DNA from: Flavobacteriales bacterium UBA2040
GTDB lineage: Bacteria; Bacteroidota; Bacteroidia; Flavobacteriales_D; Crocinitomicaceae
Assembly: GCA_002332715.1 (NCBI GenBank)
Contig: DDBE01000230.1
Span: forward strand, 1,154-6,829
Length of the DNA: 5,676 nt
Direction: 5' to 3'
This document shows positions 1 through 5,676 of the stretch, piece after piece. The stretch's first letter is position 1. Every line of letters begins with the position of its first letter. A model generated the notes under the pieces. That model searched no databases and had not been told where the DNA came from. It saw only the letters and a program-made list of their open reading frames with translations. The position numbers and the translations under genes were made by a program.

Positions 1-1133
1 GTGATGCCATAACGCACCTCTGGGTGGGCTTCAAAGCCACGCGCCAAGTTAAGAATTAAACGCACACCAGAGGATGCAAGTGGGTGACCAACTGCAATTG
101 CGCCACCAACTGGATTAACGCGAGGATCATCATCTGCGATTCCAAAGTGCTCAAGGAAGCTAAGTACTTGAACTGCAAATGCTTCGTTCAATTCCCAGTA
201 ATCCACATCACTTGTCGTCAAGTTAGCTTTTTTCAAAGCAACAGGAATCGCTTTTGCCGGGGCTGTTGTAAACCACTCAGGCTCTTGCGCAGCATCCGCA
301 TAACTTGCGATTTTAGCAATTGGTTTCAATCCGTATTTTTGAACCGCCTCTTCTGAAGCTAAGATTAAAGCAGATGCTCCATCATTCAACGTCGAAGCAT
401 TGGCAGCAGTTATCGTTCCTTCCTTATCAAAAGCAGGACGTAAGTTTGGAATTTTGTCAAGGAAAACATTTTTAAATTCCTCATCTTGTGAAACTATGAT
501 TGGGTCACCTTTTCTTTGAGGTACAGCTACAGGAACAACTTCATCATTGAATTTTCCAGCTTCCCAAGCAGCAGCAGCTTTTTTGTATGAATCTATTGCA
601 AAAGCATCTTGATTTTCGCGAGAGAAATTATGTTCTTTTGCACAAAGTTCAGCACAGTTACCCATGGGAACATTGTTGTAAACATCCAACAAACCGTCTT
701 TCGTAATTCCGTCCAACATGGTGATGTTACCGAATTTCGATCCATTTCGTCCGTCCAAATAGTGTGGAGTTAATGACATGTTTTCCATTCCACCAGCAAC
801 AACGATTTCATTGTCACCAGCTATGATTGATTGAGCACCTAGCATTACTGCCTTCATTCCAGAAGCACAAACTTTGTTCACGGTTGTACATGGAACATTG
901 TTTCCTAGACCAGCTCCAAGTGCTGCTTGACGTGCTGGAGCTTGTCCAACACCTGCTTGAAGAACATTCCCCATGAATACTTCATTTACTGAATCTGCTT
1001 TTACATTACCTTTTTCCAAAGCGCCTTTTATCGCTGTTGATCCTAGAACTGTTGCAGGCACGGTAGATAATCCACCCATAAATGCACCCATTGGTGTTCT
1101 AACCGCCGAAACTATATATACTGTCTTACTCAT
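1..1133 (-). CDS. Thiolase, acetyl-CoA C-acetyl/acyltransferase (3' end cut by window edge)
   Basis: Thiolases condense two acetyl-CoA to acetoacetyl-CoA, or cleave 3-ketoacyl-CoA in fatty-acid oxidation, in the cytoplasm. The 377 visible residues start at the ATG at 1131-1133, giving MSKTVYIVSAVRTPMGAF, the standard thiolase N-terminus. The nucleophile is Cys89 in VNKVCASGMKA. ENMSLTPHYL follows, then DGLLDVYN and AWEAGKF as in mitochondrial-type ACAT, TAANASTLNDGA, Asn316 in NEAFA, and His350 in GGAIAVGHPLASSGVR. Numbering agrees with the classical Zoogloea enzyme (Cys89, Asn316, His348, Cys378), so about 15-20 residues, including the second catalytic Cys, lie beyond position 1. The gene is divergent from the DUF3078 gene, with a possible TATTTTTG box 20 bases upstream. 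Odd: from about residue 314 onward the sequence resembles actinobacterial FadA-type thiolases rather than the Bacteroidota form, and base composition shifts towards GC. The family is certain; biosynthetic versus degradative role is not settled. Confidence 0.95.
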   Translation of the reverse strand, partial: MSKTVYIVSAVRTPMGAFMGGLSTVPATVLGSTAIKGALEKGNVKADSVNEVFMGNVLQAGVGQAPARQAALGAGLGNNVPCTTVNKVCASGMKAVMLGAQSIIAGDNEIVVAGGMENMSLTPHYLDGRNGSKFGNITMLDGITKDGLLDVYNNVPMGNCAELCAKEHNFSRENQDAFAIDSYKKAAAAWEAGKFNDEVVPVAVPQRKGDPIIVSQDEEFKNVFLDKIPNLRPAFDKEGTITAANASTLNDGASALILASEEAVQKYGLKPIAKIASYADAAQEPEWFTTAPAKAIPVALKKANLTTSDVDYWELNEAFAVQVLSFLEHFGIADDDPRVNPVGGAIAVGHPLASSGVRLILNLARGFEAHPEVRYGI

Positions 1134-1279
1134 AATCCTTTTGAAATTTTCGACAAAAATACGAAAAAGGGAGGGGAAATCGAATGTAATAAGTCTGAGC
1201 ATTGTTGGATTCAATATGTTAGAGAAATCTTAAATAATTTACCTGCAGTCGAATATTTTATACTTTACACCTTTACAAA
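1134..1279. other. Divergent intergenic region between thiolase and DUF3078 genes
   Basis: This 146-base AT-rich gap must hold the promoters for both divergent genes. The thiolase side has a good TAnnTTTG match. On the plus side, towards the DUF3078 gene, I find only poor candidates: TACTTTAC at 1261-1268 with TTTA 19 bases upstream matches few consensus bases and lies almost on the start codon. A plus-strand reading frame that crosses this region is an antisense shadow of the thiolase start and is not called. No repeat or RNA structure stands out. Confidence 0.7.
1154..1184 (-). promoter_or_regulatory. Putative Bacteroidota-type promoter of the thiolase gene
   Basis: On the minus strand TATTTTTG (1154-1161) fits the Bacteroidota -7 consensus TAnnTTTG exactly. 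Nineteen bases further upstream lies TTCG (1181-1184), a one-mismatch match to the -33 TTTG element at the usual spacing. The box ends 20 bases before the thiolase ATG, so the leader would be very short. An AAAGGAT stretch just before the start codon is a weak ribosome-binding candidate. The element match is seen in the sequence; promoter activity is inferred. Confidence 0.45.
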
Positions 1280-2248
1280 ATGAAAATTATGAGAAAACAT
1301 TTACTGATTGTTGCCGTCTTTGCTGCAACCATGGCTTCGGCACAGGCAGATTCAATTGTAAAAGTGAAGAACTGGAAAATGAAAGCCATTTATGGTATCA
1401 ATGGAAGTCAAACTTCTTTTGTGAACTGGAATGCGGGCGGGCGTAATAACTTTGCCGCACTTGGTTTTGTTGATGCAACAGCGAATTATAAAAAAGGAAC
1501 AATGAAATGGGATAATGACCTTCATTTGGCTTTAGGAGCTGTGAATTACTTGGGAAAAGATGTCCCAAAAAATCAAGCCTTTCAAAAAACAGATGATCGA
1601 ATTGAGTTGAATACAAATGTAGGTAAAAGACTGAAAGAACACTATTATTTATCTTTCTTGGGGAATTTTAGAACGCAATCATTGGATGGTTATGCCTTTC
1701 CTAATGATTCTATTGCGGCTTCACGATTTATGGCGCCAGGATATGCAACGGTTGCATTAGGTATTGATTACAGTCCAACTGATAACTTTACGTTGTTTGT
1801 CTCGCCATTATCGGCAAAAATGACCTTTGTCAAATCGGATAGATTGGCAAATTTAGGTGCATTTGGAGTTGATCCTGCGGAATACGATGGTTTTGGAAAT
1901 TTAATTATCGCTGGAAAACAATTTAGAGGTGAGTTTGGAGCATATTTACAAATGAAATACAAGCGCACTCTCGCGGAGAATGTAGATTTCAAATGTGCAT
2001 TAGCGATGTTTACAAATTACAATAACAACCCACAAAATATTGATGTAAATGCAGAAACCTTATTCTCTTTCAAAATCAATAGTTGGTTATCATCTTCTTT
2101 GCAATGGAACTTGATTTATGACGATGATATTGATATTCAACGAACAGTTGATGGAGTTTCTAAAAATGGACCTGTTACGCAGTTTAAATCTGTTTTAGGC
2201 TTAGGTATCTCATTTTCAATGCAAAACTACGTAGACGAGAAAAAATAA
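1280..2248 (+). CDS. DUF3078 family protein, exported, probably outer-membrane beta-barrel-like
   Basis: The 322-residue protein has a type I signal peptide: positive MKIMRKH, hydrophobic core at residues 8-18, and cleavage probably after Ala21 or Ala23 (ASAQA|DS). The mature part matches the pattern I know for DUF3078, an uncharacterised Bacteroidota family: Trp32 with the following aromatic/Gly strand, FVNWNAGGRNN (47-57), YKKGTMKWDNDL (70-81), KTDDRIELN (103-111), a strand near FLGNFRTQS (126-134), and the core APGYATVALGIDYSPTDN (152-169) followed by FTLFVSPLSAK. Alternating polar and hydrophobic strands with aromatic ends suggest an outer-membrane beta-barrel, but this is inferred. Its molecular function is unknown. 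The ATG at 1280 was chosen because it adds a lysine-rich n-region; the ATG at 1289 (Met4) would also leave a usable signal peptide. The VWA-domain gene follows 75 bases downstream in the same direction with no terminator seen between them. Confidence 0.88.
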   Translation: MKIMRKHLLIVAVFAATMASAQADSIVKVKNWKMKAIYGINGSQTSFVNWNAGGRNNFAALGFVDATANYKKGTMKWDNDLHLALGAVNYLGKDVPKNQAFQKTDDRIELNTNVGKRLKEHYYLSFLGNFRTQSLDGYAFPNDSIAASRFMAPGYATVALGIDYSPTDNFTLFVSPLSAKMTFVKSDRLANLGAFGVDPAEYDGFGNLIIAGKQFRGEFGAYLQMKYKRTLAENVDFKCALAMFTNYNNNPQNIDVNAETLFSFKINSWLSSSLQWNLIYDDDIDIQRTVDGVSKNGPVTQFKSVLGLGISFSMQNYVDEKK

Positions 2249-2286
2249 TTCTCAAATAATCACAATTTAGAAAATCCACCAAGCGG

Positions 2287-2311
2287 TTGACCATTTAGTT
2301 TCTTATTTTCG
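2287..2311 (+). promoter_or_regulatory. Weak candidate promoter before the VWA-domain gene
   Basis: TATTTTCG at 2304-2311 matches the Bacteroidota -7 consensus TAnnTTTG except for one base. A TTG lies 14 bases upstream, shorter than the usual ~19, so this is a weak match. If active it would give the VWA gene its own transcript with a leader of only a few bases; otherwise the gene may be read through from the DUF3078 gene. No clear Shine-Dalgarno sequence precedes the ATG at 2324, which is usual in this phylum. Confidence 0.25.
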
Positions 2312-2323
2312 TAACTCGAAAAA

Positions 2324-4399
2324 ATGAACTGGATTTCAGATATATCGCTTTGGTGGATTTTCCCTTGGTCAATCTTGGCCATTTTCTTAGCCATTTCACT
2401 GTATAAAAAAAGTGGATGGGTGAAGGAATTATCCAAGTTCCAACGTCGATTTCTCATCGTCCTAAGATCTCTATCCTTGATTTTATTGGGTTTGATGTTG
2501 CTCGGAATTCTATTCGAATACAAAAGTCACCGAGAAGAAAAGCCAGTTATCATTACAGTTATAGATAATTCGGCTTCTGTAGTCAAATACAAAGATTCCG
2601 CCCAAGTAAAATCTAGACTTCCACAAATTAGAAACGAACTACGGGACAGACTTGGGAATCGTTTTGATTATTTCGACGTCAATTTAGCAGGAAATGCAGG
2701 CGATCAACTGAAATTTAACGGCGAAGAAACTGACCTATCTGCAATTTTAGAAAGAATACACACTGATTATTACAACCGTAATATTGGAGGTGTCATAATG
2801 ATTTCGGATGGGAATTACAACCAAGGCTCGAATCCATTGTACATGGCAGAAAAGTTCAATTTAACACCTTTTTTTACAATTGGTTTGGGAGATACGGTTC
2901 CAAAACGAGATCAGTATATAAAAGGTGTCACAACAAATGATTTCGCATTTTTAAAAAACCAGTTTCCGATAGAAGTAGAGGTGGAGGCCATAAAAATGGG
3001 TATTCGGTCCGCAAATGTTTCTATTTCGAAAAATGGGAAGGTTGTTTCTTCACAATCGGTTTCCTATGCTGATCCCAATTATGCTTTTAAACAATTAAAT
3101 TTCACACTGGAAGCCAATCAAGTAGGTGTGCAAAGATATACGGTGAATTTATCTGTTGTAGACGGTGAATACAATTTAAAGAACAATACGCGAGACGTTT
3201 ACATTGAAGTTTTAGATGCAAGAAGTCGAGTTTTAATTTTGGCTGGAGCGCCTCATCCTGATGTTGCGGCTATCAAATCCGTGATGGAACAAGATGAAAA
3301 TCTTTCTGTTGAATCTGTTTTAACTAAGGATTGGAACAAGAACACAAAAGATGTGGACCTAATCGTTTGGCACGAGCCAGGTTGGCAAAATGATCCTTCC
3401 ATCGTTCCTTTGATTACCAGCAAGAAAATTCCGATTCTTTATATTATTGGGGCGTCTAGTTCCCCATCCGAAATCAGCCGTTTATGTATAGGTATGAAAC
3501 TTCCGGGAGGAAATCAGTCCGATGACGTAGATGCTAAATTCAATTCGTCGTTTGTGCCTTTTGAGATTTCTGATAACTTGAAAAGATTCTTCGATTATCT
3601 CCCACCATTGAAATCTAGATTTGGAAATACAGCTTATCCGGCAGGAATAGATGTGTTTCTGTATCAACGAATTGGCGCTATTCAAAAGAAAGATCCGCTG
3701 ATGTACTTTGGAAAGCAAAATGGAATAAAATATGGTGTTGTATATGGTGAAGGTCTATGGCGATGGAAAATAAATGATTTTCAACGAAATGGTTCTTTCG
3801 ATTCATTTAACGAATTCATTCAGAAAATCACGCAGTATTTGGTGGTTCGACAAAACACTTCGCCTTTCATCGTTAGCTTGCCAAAGCGCATAACAAAAGT
3901 AGAGGAATTAGTCGTTAAGGCTGAATTTTACAATGAATCAATGGATTTGATAACGTCACCAACGATCAATTTCTCGCTAAAAGGAGAAAGAGGGAAGTTA
4001 AATAAGTTTCAGTTTGGAATAAATGGAAATTCATACAGATTAAATACAGGTCGCTTGACACCTGGAAGCTATAGTTGGACCGCTAATACGACATTTAACG
4101 GCAAATCGTATTCAAAATCAGGAGCGTTTATTGTGGAGGATTTATTACTCGAGGATTTAGACAATCAGGCAAATCATCAAGTGCTTCGTCAAATGGCAAA
4201 TCAAACGAACGGAAAGTTCTATACATTGGAAAATTCGAACACAATGTATGGTGATTTGAACGAAAGAAAAGACTTAGTCAACGTGTCGTATGCCGAATCT
4301 GTTTTCATCGATTTGATTGACTGGAAAATCTTGTTTTTGTTGTTATTACTAGCTTTGGTGACAGAGTGGTCGCTCCGTAGATACTTTGGTGGATATTAA
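2324..4399 (+). CDS. Membrane-anchored VWA-domain protein with GATase-like fold
   Basis: The 691-residue protein belongs to the large membrane VWA proteins common in Bacteroidota. Helix 1 (about 10-27) and helix 2 (about 43-65) flank a basic loop (KK28-29, RR41-42). By the positive-inside rule the bulk faces the periplasm. A von Willebrand A domain follows with a complete metal-ion-dependent adhesion site: DNSAS (Asp81, Ser83, Ser85), Thr136 and ISDG (Asp162). Residues ~200-297 look like an Ig/beta-sandwich domain. Residues 298-395 (VLILAGAPHPDVAAIKSVM, then DLIVWHEPGW at 345-354) resemble the class I glutamine amidotransferase fold, but the nucleophile-elbow position reads YIIGASSSP (373-381) without cysteine, so catalysis is unlikely. 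A second beta-rich region spans ~513-605, then a QTNGKFYTLEN segment, a last helix (~662-681) and the cytoplasmic tail RRYFGGY. Relatives often sit in MoxR/DUF58/BatA-type operons; none is visible here. The role is unknown, probably protein binding or assembly at the envelope. Confidence 0.88.
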   Translation: MNWISDISLWWIFPWSILAIFLAISLYKKSGWVKELSKFQRRFLIVLRSLSLILLGLMLLGILFEYKSHREEKPVIITVIDNSASVVKYKDSAQVKSRLPQIRNELRDRLGNRFDYFDVNLAGNAGDQLKFNGEETDLSAILERIHTDYYNRNIGGVIMISDGNYNQGSNPLYMAEKFNLTPFFTIGLGDTVPKRDQYIKGVTTNDFAFLKNQFPIEVEVEAIKMGIRSANVSISKNGKVVSSQSVSYADPNYAFKQLNFTLEANQVGVQRYTVNLSVVDGEYNLKNNTRDVYIEVLDARSRVLILAGAPHPDVAAIKSVMEQDENLSVESVLTKDWNKNTKDVDLIVWHEPGWQNDPSIVPLITSKKIPILYIIGASSSPSEISRLCIGMKLPGGNQSDDVDAKFNSSFVPFEISDNLKRFFDYLPPLKSRFGNTAYPAGIDVFLYQRIGAIQKKDPLMYFGKQNGIKYGVVYGEGLWRWKINDFQRNGSFDSFNEFIQKITQYLVVRQNTSPFIVSLPKRITKVEELVVKAEFYNESMDLITSPTINFSLKGERGKLNKFQFGINGNSYRLNTGRLTPGSYSWTANTTFNGKSYSKSGAFIVEDLLLEDLDNQANHQVLRQMANQTNGKFYTLENSNTMYGDLNERKDLVNVSYAESVFIDLIDWKILFLLLLLALVTEWSLRRYFGGY

Positions 4400-4465
4400 T
4401 TTTCACACCAAATAAAATAATCTTTTAAGACTTTCGTTTAATAGGTATAATGATAAAAACAAAAT

Positions 4466-4618
4466 ATGCCTATGTTGAAAAAATACCCTAATGTTGCTCC
4501 TGTCGAGGAGTCTAAAATCGGCCCTTCAATCAAAGCTTTGAAGTTCATAATAAAATACAGTAAAGCCATTGAAGCAAAAGAAATCGGAAAACAGAAAGTG
4601 CTGTTCCAACTGAATTAA
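4466..4618 (+). CDS. Small ORF, 50 codons, uncharacterised basic protein
   Basis: The ATG at 4466 opens a 50-codon frame ending at TAA 4616-4618. It reads MPMLKKYPNVAPVEESK, then IGPSIKALKFIIKYSKA, then IEAKEIGKQKVLFQLN. An in-frame stop at 4454 bounds it upstream; Met3 at 4472 is an alternative start. There is no signal peptide or membrane segment. Residues ~20-36 could form an amphipathic helix (PSIKALKFIIKYSKAIEA), preceded by a Pro-rich lead and followed by a possible strand (KVLFQLN). From memory, short proteins with a Pro-Ser/helix/YSKA-or-FSKA/strand/LN end occur in Flavobacteriales genomes; that similarity is unverified. Support for a real gene: an independent intergenic position, 66 bases after the VWA gene, and a strong terminator starting eight bases after the stop. 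A TATAAT stretch at 4446-4451 is present but is not the phylum's usual promoter form. No function can be assigned. Confidence 0.6.
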   Translation: MPMLKKYPNVAPVEESKIGPSIKALKFIIKYSKAIEAKEIGKQKVLFQLN

Positions 4619-4625
4619 TAAATAG

Positions 4626-4652
4626 AAAGCCTGATGAGAGTCAGGCTTTTTT
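4626..4652 (+). terminator. Rho-independent terminator, probably bidirectional
   Basis: A perfect 9-bp stem, AAAGCCTGA (4626-4634) pairing with TCAGGCTTT (4641-4649), closes a six-base loop and runs into a T-tract (4647-4652). It begins eight bases after the small-ORF stop. Read on the minus strand the same hairpin follows the subtilase stop by 14 bases and is followed by a T-rich stretch (TTTCTATTTATT), so it could end both convergent transcripts. Confidence 0.9.
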
Positions 4653-4666
4653 ACAGGGTAAAATCT

Positions 4667-5676
4667 TTATTCCTTAGTTATCTTCGAAATGAAATTTTCC
4701 AATTGAATGAAATAGATACCTTTGGTAAGTTGGCTTATATCAAGCGTCACCATAATATTTGATTGTTGGATAATGTTTACTTTATCACTACAGTTTTGAC
4801 CAATCAGATTGTAAATTAGTTGTGTTTTGTCCAAAGCTGAAATAGCAGAACCTTCAATTTTTATAGTGTTTTTAGCCGGATTGGGATATATAGAAACAGG
4901 ATTTGGTTTTTCCAAATCATCGATATTTAGTGACCCCATGGAACCTTTTAATATAATTGAAAAATCTTGCATTCCATTCACCAAACTGCCTTTATGGGAC
5001 ACGGTTACCGTGTAGTTTCCTGCCGCTAGACTGCTGATGTCAATCCGTTCAACATTATCTCTAAAATTATCGCCTTTTATAGCTGCATCCGTGAAGTTGT
5101 CTGAACTTGTATTTGGCAGCAATAGCCAAGGTTCGTAAACAGTAGAATTCTGTATAATTCTCACATCTAAATCATTGACTAGCATGGGTGTTTTATCGTC
5201 GGTGTTGCCGAATACAGGATTTCCAGCAGGATCGGTCCAAGCCATGCACAATGTAATTGGTGACGATCCATCCACATCAAATGTTGTTGTATAAGCGTTT
5301 CCATCTGTTATTGACAGTTCAAGGATGCCATGGTCTGAAATTACTTCAGCGGCACGTTCTGCATTCATCAATCCCCAACCGCTTTGAAAATCAGGACCAT
5401 CATTAGCCACAGCTTCATCGGTTGTACCTAGTAGTAAAGCTTTTACAGTAGCCGATTTCATATATACAACATCTATATTGTGGTAATGTTGTTGAAGTAA
5501 AGCAATGGCACCAGTAACAGTCGGCGCTGACATTGAAGTGCCGCTTTTGACTCCGTAATCTGTGTCATTTCCGTTGTCGGCCGAGTAGAGAGAAACACCA
5601 TTAGCCACAATGTCGGGCTTAATTCGCCAATCGTCGGTGGGTCCCCAGCTGCTGAATGTTGACTGCGTAACAGATT
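4667..5676 (-). CDS. KP-43-like subtilisin-family serine protease with T9SS type A sorting domain (5' part beyond window)
   Basis: The frame is open through the right edge; 335 C-terminal residues are visible and the start, propeptide and catalytic Asp and His lie outside. Counting from the edge: FSSWGPTDDWRIKPDIVANG (7-26) is the segment before the active site. GTSMSAPTVTG (45-55) carries the catalytic Ser47 (codon at 5534-5536), followed by the usual helix. SGWGLMNAERA closes the S8 domain. About 116-244 is a beta-sandwich with MAWTDPAGNP and LVNDLDVRI, the pattern of the C-terminal jelly roll in KP-43-type subtilases. Near 259-335 is a T9SS type A sorting domain: NPVSIYPNPAKNTIKIEG, then LTKGIYFIQLEN and a short basic end (KITKE). 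The protein should be exported by Sec, moved across the outer membrane by T9SS and released or anchored at the surface after tail removal. A GTG at 5606-5608 is an internal Val codon, not the start. It converges on the small ORF and shares its terminator. Confidence 0.95.
   Translation of the reverse strand, partial: SVTQSTFSSWGPTDDWRIKPDIVANGVSLYSADNGNDTDYGVKSGTSMSAPTVTGAIALLQQHYHNIDVVYMKSATVKALLLGTTDEAVANDGPDFQSGWGLMNAERAAEVISDHGILELSITDGNAYTTTFDVDGSSPITLCMAWTDPAGNPVFGNTDDKTPMLVNDLDVRIIQNSTVYEPWLLLPNTSSDNFTDAAIKGDNFRDNVERIDISSLAAGNYTVTVSHKGSLVNGMQDFSIILKGSMGSLNIDDLEKPNPVSIYPNPAKNTIKIEGSAISALDKTQLIYNLIGQNCSDKVNIIQQSNIMVTLDISQLTKGIYFIQLENFISKITKE

Noticed and set aside
84..356. Plus-strand 90-codon reading frame rich in Cys and Arg
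   Set aside because: It lies wholly antisense to the well-supported thiolase and shows no domain pattern.
973..1233. Plus-strand 86-codon reading frame crossing the divergent intergenic region
   Set aside because: Most of it is antisense to the thiolase N-terminus and its remainder covers the thiolase promoter; nothing protein-like is seen.
3482..3718. Minus-strand reading frames inside the DUF3078 and VWA genes
   Set aside because: They are short antisense shadows of confident genes, without start signals or recognisable domains.
4385..4412. Inverted repeat TTTGGTG...CACCAAA spanning the VWA stop codon, as a terminator
   Set aside because: The stem is only 7 bp with a 14-base loop, and no T-run follows, so it is likely chance or at best a weak terminator.
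5606..5608. GTG as the start of the protease
   Set aside because: The frame continues upstream to the window edge with conserved S8 sequence (FSSWGP, RIKPDI), so this is an internal Val codon.
1..5676. CRISPR array, mobile element, defence cassette, tRNA or rRNA
   Set aside because: No regularly spaced repeats, transposase or integrase motifs, terminal inverted repeats or RNA-gene signatures were found on either strand.

Overview
The window looks like a chromosomal segment of a Bacteroidota bacterium, most likely Flavobacteriales and possibly the Fluviicola/Crocinitomix group. The signs are a DUF3078 outer-membrane-type protein, a C-terminal type A sorting domain of the type IX secretion system (T9SS) on a subtilase, an AT-rich TAnnTTTG-type promoter, weak Shine-Dalgarno signals and generally AT-rich composition. 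The genus is a guess.

Layout from left to right. (1) Positions 1-1133, minus strand: a thiolase (acetyl-CoA C-acetyl/acyltransferase), cut by the left edge about three residues before its expected last catalytic cysteine. (2) 1134-1279: a divergent intergenic region with a plausible Bacteroidota promoter for the thiolase. (3) 1280-2248, plus: a DUF3078 protein with a signal peptide. (4) 2324-4399, plus: a 691-residue inner-membrane protein with two N-terminal helices, a von Willebrand A domain with complete metal-site residues, beta-sandwich regions, a glutamine-amidotransferase-like fold without a visible nucleophile, and a C-terminal helix. (5) 4466-4618, plus: a 50-codon small ORF. (6) 4626-4652: a strong hairpin-plus-T-run terminator between convergent genes. 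(7) 4667-5676, minus: the C-terminal 335 residues of a KP-43-like subtilase with a T9SS sorting domain, open through the right edge.

The genes do not form one obvious pathway. The DUF3078 and VWA genes run in the same direction, 75 bases apart, with no terminator seen between them, and may be a cell-envelope pair. The thiolase (central acyl-CoA metabolism) and the secreted protease are independent flanking units. I see no CRISPR array, mobile element, tRNA, rRNA or recognisable defence system.

The most notable signal is that the thiolase appears mosaic. Its first ~315 residues look like the Bacteroidota/mitochondrial ACAT type. From the conserved NEAFA motif onward it looks like the actinobacterial FadA type, and the DNA there is more GC-rich. 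This could be intragenic recombination or a chimeric assembly. The next most useful item is the small ORF ahead of the terminator, which is easily missed in annotation.
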